Assembly (NCBI RefSeq): GCF_016785085.1 | Contig: NZ_JAENHO010000008.1 | Location: 186,001-250,000, forward strand | From: Paractinoplanes lichenicola | GTDB taxonomy: Bacteria > Actinomycetota > Actinomycetes > Mycobacteriales > Micromonosporaceae | Direction of reading: 5' to 3' | Length of the DNA: 64,000 nt | Shown: positions 36,953-47,778 of the stretch, piece after piece | How positions within the stretch are numbered: position 1 is the stretch's first letter | Layout of the letters: each line of letters begins with the position of its first letter | The notes under the pieces: model-generated | The model's database searches: none | The model's input: only the letters and a program-made list of their open reading frames with translations | What the model was told of the DNA's origin: nothing | Made by a program: the position numbers and the translations under genes

Positions 36953-38921
36953 GCCCCTCCCCGAAGGCGGTGCCCCAGAGCGCCACGGTCAGGTAGTCAC
37001 CCACAGTGCCGAATGTGGGATTGGCGGCGTAGAGGACCGACATCCCGCTCAGCACGATCAGGCCATCGCCGATCAGGGCGAATCTCCGGTCCGACCGCCT
37101 CACCCGCCGATCCAGCAGCGCGCTGTCCAGCCGGGACCGCCGCGGACGCCAGAGCCGGCGCACCAGCAAGCCAACGATGATCACGGCGCCGGCGGCCACG
37201 AGGGGCAGCACCGTTCCGTAGACCACCAGGCGCCATATGGCAGGCTGAGCGACGGGCAGCCGCCGGGGTGACGGTGCCCGCGGTTCCGCGGCAACGGGCA
37301 ACTCTGGCGGCGCCGCCGGTCCGGGAGGTGCCGTGGCCGGCGGCCTCCCTGTGGGTGCCGTCGTATTCGCAGCCGGGGCCACTCCGGCGGGTTGGCCGGC
37401 TGAGGTGACCAGGTAGACGGCTGACGCCACGATAGGCACCAGCAGCAGGACGGCTGCTGTTGCGATCCATTTCGGACGACGCCGAGCCGAGGTGTCGAGT
37501 ATGTCGGCAGCATCGACGTCCTGGTGACTCACTTTCACGTGGTACTTGACGGGAGCGCGCCCAACGGTCGCCGCCGCCTTGCCGGGCAGTTCATCGGTGA
37601 TCGGATCAGGCTCCCAGGCCCGATAGCGCTTCTGAACCTCCGCGTCCAGAGCAGTCAGGTCCTCCGGCCCATCGGTCAGTTTGGCCAGCACATCTCCGGC
37701 GCTGATCCTGGCCGCCTGCCGGTAGAGGCGGTGGAAGGTGCGCAGGTAGGCCCTTGCCTCGCTCACCGCCACGACCGCCTCGTGCAGATCGGACTCCGAA
37801 TACAGCGGGCGTCCGCGCAGCGCTTCGCCGACCGGCGACTTGTCCAAGGCCCGCTCGATCCGCCGGTCACCCGCCCGGTCGAAGCGATCCGTGTTCAGCG
37901 CCTTAAGCAGGTCGGCCAGCGTCGTGAACGAGTCGACCAGCCCGGCGATCTTGAGGTATTCGGCGCCCCCGGCGTCCCAGTCCGCCCGCTCGCCGTCGGT
38001 CAGAACCTCGTCGAACCGGCGCCGTGCCTCGTCGGCGCGGTGATCAAGCACGAGGGGCGGTTCCCGCGGCGCGGCCGTGATGCGATAGGTACCGTTCAAG
38101 GCCGCTTGCACTTGCTCCGCTTCGTCGCGCAGGCGGGCCAGATTCAGGTCCAGAACGTTGCGTGGTCGCTCACGCTGGTGGTAGCGGTTGAGCAAATGCA
38201 CCACCAGCAGGCCCAGGATCAGCACCAGGAGGGGCCAGACCGGCAGGTCACGAAGCCGGAGCGTGCCCTGCGCCTCCCCGCCCGGCCGGCCCGGCAGCAG
38301 GTCCACGACTCCCTGATACTCGCCCGGTCGGCTTACGCCGGTCACCGTGAAGGTGGTCCCCTGACGCACCACTTCGGCAGTGTCACCACGACGGGACGTC
38401 AGCATCCCGATCTGCGCGGGGCGCGGATCGGCCGCAGCACCGGGGGCATCCGGGATGACGACGTCGTCGACGCGGGTCGTCTCGCCGAACGGAGCCAGGC
38501 GGAAACCGGCGAACTGCAGGCTGCTGATCGCGACGGGTGCCGGGGCGGGACGGCTGCTGGTGCTGATCGCCCGGCGGACGATCGCCCCGCCGCTGGAAAG
38601 GAGCAGTTCGCCGGAGCCGGGCGTTTTGCGCAGCAACGTCACCACGAAGGCCCCGACTTCGCCCTCGTCCAGCGTCAGCCGTCGGGACTCGACTTCGAGC
38701 ACGCCGGCCGGGCGGAAGGCCACGGTCAGGAAGAAGTCGTGGCGGCGGCCCGGCCGGCCGTCCAGGACAGGCACACGCCAGCGTTGCTCGACTTCCGCGG
38801 TTTCCAGGTTGATGACGGCCGGGCGCGCATCCGCGAATTCGATCGCCTCGGCGGCCCGGGCAGGCAGTGGCTGCGCGATCACGAGGATCGTCGCGGCTAC
38901 GGTGGCCGCCAGCCCGCGCAT
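36906..38921 (-). CDS. large exported multi-segment membrane protein of unknown function
   Basis: A 671-residue protein. A signal peptide (residues 1-23, AQPLPARA) leads into an extracellular beta-rich domain (25-220). A membrane helix follows (about 225-245), then a long cytosolic helical domain (250-480), a second helix (about 485-508), an extracellular Pro/Ala linker (510-560), a helix at about 565-590 and two weak hydrophobic stretches near the end. No enzyme motif is visible. The layout resembles membrane stress-sensor or scaffold proteins but I do not recognise it. It overlaps the Pr6Pr gene by 47 bases. Confidence 0.7.
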   Translation of the reverse strand: MRGLAATVAATILVIAQPLPARAAEAIEFADARPAVINLETAEVEQRWRVPVLDGRPGRRHDFFLTVAFRPAGVLEVESRRLTLDEGEVGAFVVTLLRKTPGSGELLLSSGGAIVRRAISTSSRPAPAPVAISSLQFAGFRLAPFGETTRVDDVVIPDAPGAAADPRPAQIGMLTSRRGDTAEVVRQGTTFTVTGVSRPGEYQGVVDLLPGRPGGEAQGTLRLRDLPVWPLLVLILGLLVVHLLNRYHQRERPRNVLDLNLARLRDEAEQVQAALNGTYRITAAPREPPLVLDHRADEARRRFDEVLTDGERADWDAGGAEYLKIAGLVDSFTTLADLLKALNTDRFDRAGDRRIERALDKSPVGEALRGRPLYSESDLHEAVVAVSEARAYLRTFHRLYRQAARISAGDVLAKLTDGPEDLTALDAEVQKRYRAWEPDPITDELPGKAAATVGRAPVKYHVKVSHQDVDAADILDTSARRRPKWIATAAVLLLVPIVASAVYLVTSAGQPAGVAPAANTTAPTGRPPATAPPGPAAPPELPVAAEPRAPSPRRLPVAQPAIWRLVVYGTVLPLVAAGAVIIVGLLVRRLWRPRRSRLDSALLDRRVRRSDRRFALIGDGLIVLSGMSVLYAANPTFGTVGDYLTVALWGTAFGEGLTLARRLWPGPIVRV

Positions 38922-38972
38922 ATCTCAAGCGTGCGCCGCCGGGCGCGATACCGCTGTCGTCAGGTTGACGGG

Positions 38973-39449
38973 TCAGGCGGGTATGCGGCCGAACTTGACC
39001 TGTTTCCAGTTCCAGATTTTGGCTAGTTTGACGCGGTCGCCTGGTTTGGGGGCGTGCCAGACCTGGCCGGCGCCCGCATACACGGCGACGTGGTAGGCGT
39101 GGCTGCCCGAGACCCAGAAGACCAGGTCCCCAGGGCGAGCCGCAGCGGCCGTGATTTTCTTGGCCGTTCGGTATTGGGCCTGGGCGGTGCGGGGGAGGGT
39201 GACGTGGGCCTTCGCGTAGGCGAAGCCGGTCAGGCCTGAGCAGTCGAACGCGGTGGGGCCGCGGGAGCCGTACTTGTAGGGCTTGCCCCGCTGGGCGCGG
39301 GCGGCCGCGACGATCGTGGTGCCGCGGGCGGCGAGCGCGGCCGAGGCGGCGGCGTCCGGGGAGACCGGGGCGGCTTGAGCGGGGGCGGCCGGTGCGACAA
39401 GAGCGGCGGCCGAAAAAACGGCGACGAGCAGGAGGCGGCGCAGGGTCAT
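38973..39449 (-). CDS. secreted NlpC/P60 peptidoglycan hydrolase
   Basis: A 158-residue wall hydrolase. Signal peptide at 1-28 (LLLVAVFSAAALVAPAAPAQA), then an NlpC/P60 domain with catalytic Cys in FDCSGLTGFAY, catalytic His in HAYHVAVY and a third polar residue (His) in VWHAPKPG. It should cleave the D-Glu-DAP stem-peptide bond. The ATG at 39449 lies 21 bases after a ydaO-type c-di-AMP riboswitch, which is typical for actinobacterial wall hydrolases. The frame is open further upstream but that sequence is the riboswitch. Confidence 0.9.
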   Translation of the reverse strand: MTLRRLLLVAVFSAAALVAPAAPAQAAPVSPDAAASAALAARGTTIVAAARAQRGKPYKYGSRGPTAFDCSGLTGFAYAKAHVTLPRTAQAQYRTAKKITAAAARPGDLVFWVSGSHAYHVAVYAGAGQVWHAPKPGDRVKLAKIWNWKQVKFGRIPA

Positions 39450-39470
39450 GGCGATCCTTGGTCCTTCAAC

Positions 39471-39595
39471 CGCCTGCGAGGTTAGCTGTCGGATTAGGCC
39501 TGAAGGCGGCCCGCCGCGAGAAGCGACTTCACCCCGAGCCGGCCGTGAAGCGCCGGCGATCTGGTTCCCCCGTTCCCGCCCACTGAAGTTCCGTC
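39471..39595 (-). ncRNA. ydaO/yuaA c-di-AMP riboswitch
   Basis: Read on the minus strand, the leader shows the conserved blocks of this riboswitch class in order: GGGGGAACC, then GGGGTGAAG, then the 3' block CCGACAGCTAACCTCGCAGG with closing CGCC/GGCG pairing. Known actinobacterial ydaO switches turn off cell-wall hydrolase genes when c-di-AMP is high. The outer boundaries are approximate. Confidence 0.85.
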
Positions 39596-39966
39596 GATGA
39601 CAGGTCGGCCGCTTCGTGGTGGGCGGGACTCGGCGTCCCCGGAGCGGCACACGAAGACGATCGGCCGGGCCCAGCGATTCGCCACTGTTTCTCAACGGGC
39701 TCAGCAAACTCGGCTGACCCGAACCGGACGGGTGGCGCGCAAGTGCAACGGACATCGGGGGCAGGCGGGTGGGGACGGGGCGGTATCGCCGGGCCTAGCC
39801 GGTGAACCTTGTCACCGAATTGGGTCGGCCTGGCATCTGCGGGGCCGGAATGCGCTCCCGAGCCGCAACCGCGATGGCACCGCCGGGTGACTTAAGGCAT
39901 CACTTAGGTCGCTGTTGACTTTGGACGGGACCGGGGAGAGATTGCCACGGACCCGGGAGGTGCGGC
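39596..39966. other. intergenic region between riboswitch and coxM
   Basis: About 370 bases with no convincing gene. Frames present are short and Arg-rich. It must hold the riboswitch promoter on the minus strand and the cox promoter on the plus strand; TTGACT at about 39915 is a possible -35 for the latter. Confidence 0.5.
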
Positions 39967-40842
39967 GTGCAGGTACCGGCTCCGTTCGAATACGAACGTG
40001 CCACCAGTGTGGACCAGGCGATCGGGCTGCTGGAACGTCTGGGCAGCTCAGCGAGGCTGGTGGCGGGCGGGCACAGCCTGCTGCCGATGATGAAGCTGCG
40101 GCTGGCGAACTTCGAATACTTGATCGACATCAACCCGCTGCACGCCGAGCTGGGCTACATCCGGGTGCAGGCGGACGAGGTACGCATCGGGGCCATGACC
40201 CGGCATCGGGAGCTGCTCGAGTCGGACGAGCTGGCCGCCGCGTTCCCGATCTTCCGGGACGCCGAGCGGGTGATCGCCGACCCCGTGGTGCGCAACCGGG
40301 GCACGCTGGGCGGCTCGCTGTGCCAGGCCGACCCGTCCGAAGACTTGTCCGCGGTGTGCACGACCCTCGACGCGAGCTGCGTGATCCGGGGTCCGGGCGG
40401 CGCCGAGCGGGTCGTGTCGATGGAGGAGTTCCACGTCGGCCCGTACGAGACCGCTGTGGGCGACGGGGAGATGCTCGTCGAGGTGCACCTGCCCGTCCGA
40501 AGCAACGGTGGCAGCGCGTACGAGAAGGTCGAGCGCCGCGCCGGGGACTGGGCGGTGGCGTCGGCCGGGGCCGCGGTGTGGCTGGCGCCGGACGGCACGT
40601 TCGCCGACGCGCGGGTGGGGCTGGCCGCGGTCGGGCCCAACACGACCGGCATCCCGGAGATCTCGCAGGCGTTGCGCGGCAGCACGCCGTCGGAGGAGCT
40701 GTACGAGCGGGCCGGCGCGATCGCGGCGAGCAGCTGCGACCCGGCCACCGACCAGCGGGGCAGCGAGGACTACAAGCGCCACCTCGCCGACGAGCTCACC
40801 CGGCGCACGCTGCGCAAGGCCGTCGAACGGGCGAGGAGCTGA
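39967..40842 (+). CDS. coxM: aerobic CO dehydrogenase medium subunit (FAD)
   Basis: A 291-residue FAD subunit. The flavin motifs AGGHSLLPMMKLRL (near residue 32) and RNRGTLGGSL (near 112) are intact. It passes electrons from the [2Fe-2S] subunit to the membrane acceptor. GTG 39967 follows GGGAGG. It is the first gene of the cox operon; coxS starts five bases after its stop. Confidence 0.93.
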   Translation: MQVPAPFEYERATSVDQAIGLLERLGSSARLVAGGHSLLPMMKLRLANFEYLIDINPLHAELGYIRVQADEVRIGAMTRHRELLESDELAAAFPIFRDAERVIADPVVRNRGTLGGSLCQADPSEDLSAVCTTLDASCVIRGPGGAERVVSMEEFHVGPYETAVGDGEMLVEVHLPVRSNGGSAYEKVERRAGDWAVASAGAAVWLAPDGTFADARVGLAAVGPNTTGIPEISQALRGSTPSEELYERAGAIAASSCDPATDQRGSEDYKRHLADELTRRTLRKAVERARS

Positions 40843-40846
40843 ACCC

Positions 40847-41316
40847 ATGCAGGTCACGATGATCGTCAACGACACCGAGGTCACCCGCGAGATCGAGGGC
40901 CGGCTGCTGCTCGTGCACTTCCTGCGCGACACGCTCGGCCTGACCGGCACGCACTGGGGTTGCGACACCAGCAACTGCGGTACGTGTGTGGTGTGGCTGG
41001 ATGGTGAGCCCGTCAAGTCGTGCACCGTGCTCGCCGCGATGGCCGACGGGCACGAGGTCCGTACGGTGGAAGGGTTGGCCAAGGGAGCCGAGCTCGACCC
41101 GATCCAAGAGGGCTTCATGCAGTGTCACGGCCTGCAGTGCGGTTTTTGCACGCCGGGCATGATGATGACCTGCCGGGCCCTGCTCGACAAAAATCCCGAC
41201 CCCACCGACGCCGAGATCCGTGAGGCCATCTCGGGCCAGATCTGCCGGTGCACGGGTTACTCCACGATCGTCCGCTCGGTGCGGTGGGCGTCCGTCCACG
41301 AGGCGAGGGTGAACCA

Positions 41317-41320
<4 letters not shown>
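40847..41320 (+). CDS. coxS: aerobic CO dehydrogenase small subunit ([2Fe-2S])
   Basis: A 157-residue iron-sulfur subunit. The plant-type cluster is bound by CDTSNCGTC plus a later Cys in VKSCTV. The second cluster is bound by CHGLQCGFC and CRCTG near the C-terminus. These are all the Cys expected. It carries electrons from the Mo-Cu site to the FAD subunit. The stop overlaps the coxL start by four bases. Confidence 0.95.
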
Positions 41321-43707
<2,387 letters not shown>

Positions 43708-43716
43708 GGGTTCGCT

Positions 43717-44736
43717 GTGACTGTTGTGGAACGGGCTCGCGAGCTCACCGTCGCGCGCCGGCCGTTCGTGCACGCCACCGTGGTGCGCGCCCAGGAACCG
43801 ACCTCGGCGCGCGCCGGTGACGACGCGGTGATCCTCGACGACGGGTCGATCGAGGGCTTCGTCGGGGGTGTGTGCGCCGAGAGCTCCGTACGGGCGGCCG
43901 CCCTTGACACCCTGTCGTCGGGCAAGACCCTGCTGCTGCGGGTGCTGCCCGACGACGCGGCGTCGTTCCCCGAGACTCCCGGCGCGCTCGTCGTGGTCAA
44001 CCCGTGCCACTCGGGCGGGGCGATCGAGATCTTCCTGCGGCCGGTGCTGCCCAAACCCCTGATCGGCGTCGTCGGCGACACCCCCATCGGCCGGGCCGCC
44101 GCCGAGCTGGCCTCGTTCCTCGACTTCGAGCTGACAACCCTTCCCTCGTACGAGGGTGTGGCCGCGGTCGTCGTGGCGGGGCGCGGCCGCGACGAGGAAC
44201 GGGCCATCCGGGCCGCGCTCGACGCCGGGGTGCCGTACATCGCCCTCGTGGCCAGCCACACGCGCGGGACGGTCGTGCTCGACGGGATGGGGCTGAGCGA
44301 GGACGAGCGGTCCCGGGTGCGCAACCACGCCGGGTTGGACATCGGAGCCCGTACGCCTCAGGAGATCGCCCTGGCCATCATGGCCGAGATCGTGCGTGAG
44401 CTGCGCACCAAAGACCCCGAGTTATCCACAAACCAGAGTTATCCACAGCCCCCCAACATGACCAACCCCCCAACGACGACAATGGGCATTGGGGGAGCCC
44501 CCGTGGAGGGCGGGTTAGTAGCGGCAGTTGATCTTGGCGGTGACGATCTTGGGGTTGGCGATCTTGGGGGCGCCACCCCGGTCACGCTGTCGAGATCGGC
44601 GCCCCGCCGCGAGACCGACCCCGTCTGCGGCATGACCGTCTTCATCGACGACGACACCCCGCACGCGCTCGTCGACGGCCAGGACTTCTGGTTCTGCCGC
44701 ATCGGCTGCCGGGACAGCTTCGTGGCGGCGGCCTAG
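43717..44736 (+). CDS. XdhC/CoxI-family maturation protein with C-terminal YHS domain
   Basis: A 339-residue protein. Residues 1-230 form an XdhC/CoxI domain (FVHATVVRAQEPTSARAGDDAV, then a Rossmann part PLIGVVGDTPIGRAAAELA), used for cofactor maturation of molybdenum hydroxylases. Residues 300-339 are a YHS metal-binding domain (TDPVCGMTV, DFWFCRIGCRDSF). Between them is a low-complexity linker of about 65 residues, partly a Asp-Leu-Gly-Gly-type pentapeptide repeat. The DNA of the linker holds DnaA-box and other direct repeats (44419-44574). The YHS part may handle copper for the Mo-Cu site; inference. GTG 43717. Confidence 0.85.
   Translation: MTVVERARELTVARRPFVHATVVRAQEPTSARAGDDAVILDDGSIEGFVGGVCAESSVRAAALDTLSSGKTLLLRVLPDDAASFPETPGALVVVNPCHSGGAIEIFLRPVLPKPLIGVVGDTPIGRAAAELASFLDFELTTLPSYEGVAAVVVAGRGRDEERAIRAALDAGVPYIALVASHTRGTVVLDGMGLSEDERSRVRNHAGLDIGARTPQEIALAIMAEIVRELRTKDPELSTNQSYPQPPNMTNPPTTTMGIGGAPVEGGLVAAVDLGGDDLGVGDLGGATPVTLSRSAPRRETDPVCGMTVFIDDDTPHALVDGQDFWFCRIGCRDSFVAAA
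44419..44447 (+). repeat. two perfect DnaA boxes as a 12-base direct repeat, 17-base period
   Basis: GAGTTATCCACA occurs at 44419-44430 and 44436-44447. Each contains TTATCCACA (44422-44430 and 44439-44447), the classical DnaA-box consensus, in the same orientation. They lie inside the linker of the XdhC/YHS gene. Confidence 0.85.
44449..44474 (+). repeat. direct repeat CCCCCCAAC, 17-base period
   Basis: Copies at 44449-44457 and 44466-44474, adjoining the DnaA boxes and with the same 17-base spacing. Confidence 0.6.
44530..44574 (+). repeat. three 15-base tandem repeats beginning GATCTTGG
   Basis: Units start at 44530, 44545 and 44560, exactly 15 bases apart, each starting GATCTTGG and diverging at the end. 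In frame they encode DLGGD-DLGVG-DLGGA. Confidence 0.8.
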
Positions 44737-44739
44737 CCG

Positions 44740-45600
44740 ATGAAGGACCCGTACGAGGTCGCCAACCGCCTCGACGCCGTCGACTACCTCGTGGACGAGG
44801 GACTCGCGATGGCGATGTTCCTCGCGATCCGGCTCGGCAAGCCGCTGCTGCTCGAGGGCGAGCCCGGTGTCGGCAAGACCGCGGCCGCCAAGGCGCTGTC
44901 GCTCGCGCTCGACACCCCGCTCATCCGGCTGCAGTGCTACGAGGGCCTGACCGCCGGCGAGGCCCTCTACGAGTGGAACTACCAGCGCCAGCTGCTGGCC
45001 ATCCGGCTCGCCGAGGCCCGCCACGAGAAGCTCGCCGACGCCGACCTGTTCACGGCCGAGTTCCTCCAGGAACGTGCGATCCTCCGAGCCGTACGGCATC
45101 AGGGCCCCACCCCGCCGGTGCTGCTGATCGACGAGATCGACCGGGCCGACGACGAGTTCGAGGCGCTGCTGTTCGAGTTCCTGGGCGAGGCCGCGATCAC
45201 GATCCCCGAGCTGGGCACGTTCACCGCCGTACGACCCCCGATCGTCGTGCTCACCTCGAACCGCAGCCGCGACCTGCACGACGCCCTGCGCCGGCGCTGC
45301 CTCTACCACTGGATCGAGTTCCCGGCCCCGGCCCGCGCCGCCGAGATCGTCCGCCGGGCCGTGCCGGGCGCCGCCGAGCCGCTCATCCGTACCGCGACCG
45401 AGTTCGTCGGGCGGGTCCGCGGGCTCGAGCTCGACAAGGCGCCCGGGCTGGCCGAGACCATCGACTGGGTGTCGGCGCTGTCCGCCCTGGGCGTCGCCGA
45501 CCTCACCGACGCCGCCGTCGTCAGCACGCTCGGCACGATCGCGAAAACCCCCGACGACCGGACCGCCGTGGCCCTCGTCGTCTCCGAGGAGGCTCCATGA
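44740..45600 (+). CDS. coxD: MoxR-type AAA+ ATPase CoxD
   Basis: A 286-residue MoxR ATPase: Walker A GEPGVGKTAAAK (near residue 40), Walker B LLIDEIDRAD, sensor 1 VLTSNRSRDLHDALRRRC. CoxD is required in Oligotropha for inserting sulfur and copper at the active site, working with the VWA protein CoxE. ATG 44740 is three bases after the upstream stop and its own stop overlaps coxG. Confidence 0.92.
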   Translation: MKDPYEVANRLDAVDYLVDEGLAMAMFLAIRLGKPLLLEGEPGVGKTAAAKALSLALDTPLIRLQCYEGLTAGEALYEWNYQRQLLAIRLAEARHEKLADADLFTAEFLQERAILRAVRHQGPTPPVLLIDEIDRADDEFEALLFEFLGEAAITIPELGTFTAVRPPIVVLTSNRSRDLHDALRRRCLYHWIEFPAPARAAEIVRRAVPGAAEPLIRTATEFVGRVRGLELDKAPGLAETIDWVSALSALGVADLTDAAVVSTLGTIAKTPDDRTAVALVVSEEAP

Positions 45601-46532
45601 AGATCACGAACGAGTTCACCGTGCACACCCCGATCGAGCGCGCCTGGCAGGTGCTGACCGACCTCGAGGGGGTCGCCCCGTGCCTGCCCGGAGCGCAGCT
45701 GACCGGCGTGGACGGCGACGTCTACAAGGGCAAGGTGAAGGTCAAGGTCGGGCCGGTCATCTCCGACTTCGCCGGGACCGCGCAGTTCACCGAGAAGGAC
45801 GACTCGGCGTACCGGGCGGTGATCGACGCCAAGGGCCGCGACGCCCGGGCCGGGGGGAACGCGTCGGCGCTGGTCACCGCGTCGTTGACGCCGGCCGGGG
45901 AGAGCACGCTGGTCAGCGTCGACACCGACCTGAAGATCAGCGGGAAGCTGGCCCAGTTCGGCAGCGGCATGATCAAGGAGATCTCGAACAAGCTGCTGGC
46001 CGAGTTCGTGACGAACCTCGAAGCCAAGCTCGCCACCGACCCCGCGACCACCGACACCGTCCCCGGCACGGCCGCCGTGCTGACCTCCGGGCCGCCGGCC
46101 GCGACCCCGAGCGCCGACGCGCCGAGCCCCGAGACGCTGACGGCCAACCTGATCCCGGCCGACCCGGGCGCGGCCGAGCCCGCCACCCCCGCCGTCGGCG
46201 GCAGCGAGCCCCTCGCCGCCTCCACCATCGACGACAAGGCCGACGCCGTGGCCGCCCCACCGGCGACCAGCACCCCACCCGCGCCGACCACCACTTCCGC
46301 GGCTGTCGACAGCTCGCCCTCGTCGGACTTCCCGGTCAACGGCGCGCCGTCGTCATCGGCCCGCGCCAAGCCGCTCCCCACCGCGACGCGGCCCGCCCCC
46401 GCTCCCACCGAACCCGAGCCGCTCGACCTGCTCGCCGTCGCGGGCGGCTCCCTCTACAAGCGCGCCATCCCCGTAGCCATCGGCGCGGTCGTGGTGGTCG
46501 GCGTCATCGTGTGGTTCGTTGCCCGGCGCTGA
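45597..46532 (+). CDS. coxG: CoxG: SRPBCC-domain membrane-anchor protein of CO dehydrogenase
   Basis: A 311-residue protein. Residues 1-150 are a SRPBCC (CoxG) lipid-pocket domain (FTVHTPIERAWQVLTDLEGVAPCLPGAQ). A Pro/Ala/Ser/Thr-rich linker of about 120 residues follows, then a single C-terminal membrane helix (about 290-308) ending in FVARR. CoxG proteins are reported to recruit the enzyme to the membrane and shuttle quinone; the long flexible linker and tail anchor suit that. ATG 45597 overlaps coxD; its 3' end overlaps coxE by 14 bases. Confidence 0.92.
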   Translation: MKITNEFTVHTPIERAWQVLTDLEGVAPCLPGAQLTGVDGDVYKGKVKVKVGPVISDFAGTAQFTEKDDSAYRAVIDAKGRDARAGGNASALVTASLTPAGESTLVSVDTDLKISGKLAQFGSGMIKEISNKLLAEFVTNLEAKLATDPATTDTVPGTAAVLTSGPPAATPSADAPSPETLTANLIPADPGAAEPATPAVGGSEPLAASTIDDKADAVAAPPATSTPPAPTTTSAAVDSSPSSDFPVNGAPSSSARAKPLPTATRPAPAPTEPEPLDLLAVAGGSLYKRAIPVAIGAVVVVGVIVWFVARR

Positions 46533-47778
46533 CCCGTCCCGCGGCGGCACGTCTCGGCCGGTGCTGCTGCGAGGCACCGACCGGGCCGCCCTGGCCGTGG
46601 CCCTCGTCGCCCGTCTGCGCCGCGCCGGCATCCCCACCGGCCTGACCGAGACCGGCGATTTCGTCCACGCGCTAGAGGTTAGCCCGCCCCTGAGCCTCGA
46701 CACGCTCTATTGGACGGCCCGAGTTTCCCTCGTACGCCGCCAGCCCGACCTCGCCGCCTTCGACAAGGTGTTCGCGGCCGTGTTCGCCGACGCCCCGCCG
46801 CTGCCGTTCATCCGCCAGGCCGTCGCCCCCGCCGCCCGCCGCGACGACGACGTGCAGGTGCCCGTGCCCGCCGACACCGACGAACTCGCCGACGGCAGCG
46901 GCCTGCCCTGGGCGACCCTGCCCCCGGTGGTGGCCGCGGCCGAGACCACCGACACCGGCCTCGAAGTGCCCGACCGCCGCCCGAGCGCCCTCGCCGCCTT
47001 GGCCGAGCTTCCGTTCGAAGACCTGGACGCGACTCAGACCGGGTTGCTCGGCGAGGCTTTGCGCGCCGCGCTCATCCGCTGGCCGACCCGGCGCACCCGC
47101 CGCCACCGCCCCGACCCGGCCGGCCGCCGTGTCGCGTTGCGCCCGACGATCGCCCGCGCCCGCCGTACGGCGTGGGAGCCGGCTCACCTCGTACGGGAAA
47201 GGCCTTTGCGCCGCCCCCGCCGAGCCGTGCTGCTCTGTGACGTCAGCGAGTCGATGCGCGCGCAGGCCACCGCCTATCTGCATCTGATGCGCGCGTTCAC
47301 GCTGGTCGCCGAGGCCGAGGTGTTCGCCTTCGCCACCACGCTGACCCGGCTCACCCCGGCCCTGCGCCACACGAACGCGGCCGAGGCCGTGGCCCGCGCG
47401 GGCGAGCTGGTGACCGACCGTTTCGGCGGCACGCGGATCGCCACCAACGTGGCCGCCCTGCTCGACTCGCACCACGGCAACACCCTGCGCGGCGCCCTGG
47501 TGATCGTCGCCTCCGACGGCTGGGACAGCGACCCGCCCGAGCTGATGACCGCGGCGATGACCCGCCTGCGCCGCCGGGCCCATCGCGTCCTGTGGCTGAA
47601 CCCGCGCGCGAGCGCCCCGGGCTTCGCCCCGCGCGTGGCCGGCATGGCCGCCGCCCTGCCGTTCTGCGACCGCTTGTTACCCGCCGCCACGTTCCAGGAC
47701 CTGGCAGCCGCGGCTCACCTGCTGCAGGACCCGTCCGCGCCAGGCGGACGTGGCTTGACCGCGCGGGTCGCGAAATAG
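46519..47778 (+). CDS. coxE: CoxE-like VWA-domain maturation protein
   Basis: A 419-residue protein with a C-terminal von Willebrand A domain. The metal-site motif is DVSESM (DxSxS type), with a later VIVASDGWDSDPPELM. It partners CoxD in maturing the Mo-Cu centre. The first in-frame start is TTG 46519 inside coxG; a GTG at 46561 is an alternative and would remove 14 residues of non-conserved leader. Last gene of the operon; its end overlaps the convergent methyltransferase by 64 bases. Confidence 0.85.
   Translation: MPGADPSRGGTSRPVLLRGTDRAALAVALVARLRRAGIPTGLTETGDFVHALEVSPPLSLDTLYWTARVSLVRRQPDLAAFDKVFAAVFADAPPLPFIRQAVAPAARRDDDVQVPVPADTDELADGSGLPWATLPPVVAAAETTDTGLEVPDRRPSALAALAELPFEDLDATQTGLLGEALRAALIRWPTRRTRRHRPDPAGRRVALRPTIARARRTAWEPAHLVRERPLRRPRRAVLLCDVSESMRAQATAYLHLMRAFTLVAEAEVFAFATTLTRLTPALRHTNAAEAVARAGELVTDRFGGTRIATNVAALLDSHHGNTLRGALVIVASDGWDSDPPELMTAAMTRLRRRAHRVLWLNPRASAPGFAPRVAGMAAALPFCDRLLPAATFQDLAAAAHLLQDPSAPGGRGLTARVAK

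Noticed and set aside
39597..39890. 97-codon plus-strand frame before coxM
   Set aside because: Overlaps the riboswitch promoter region, has no motif and no good start site.
44419..44447. Chromosomal origin of replication at the DnaA boxes
   Set aside because: Only two boxes, inside a coding gene, with no dnaA, dnaN or A/T-rich unwinding region nearby.
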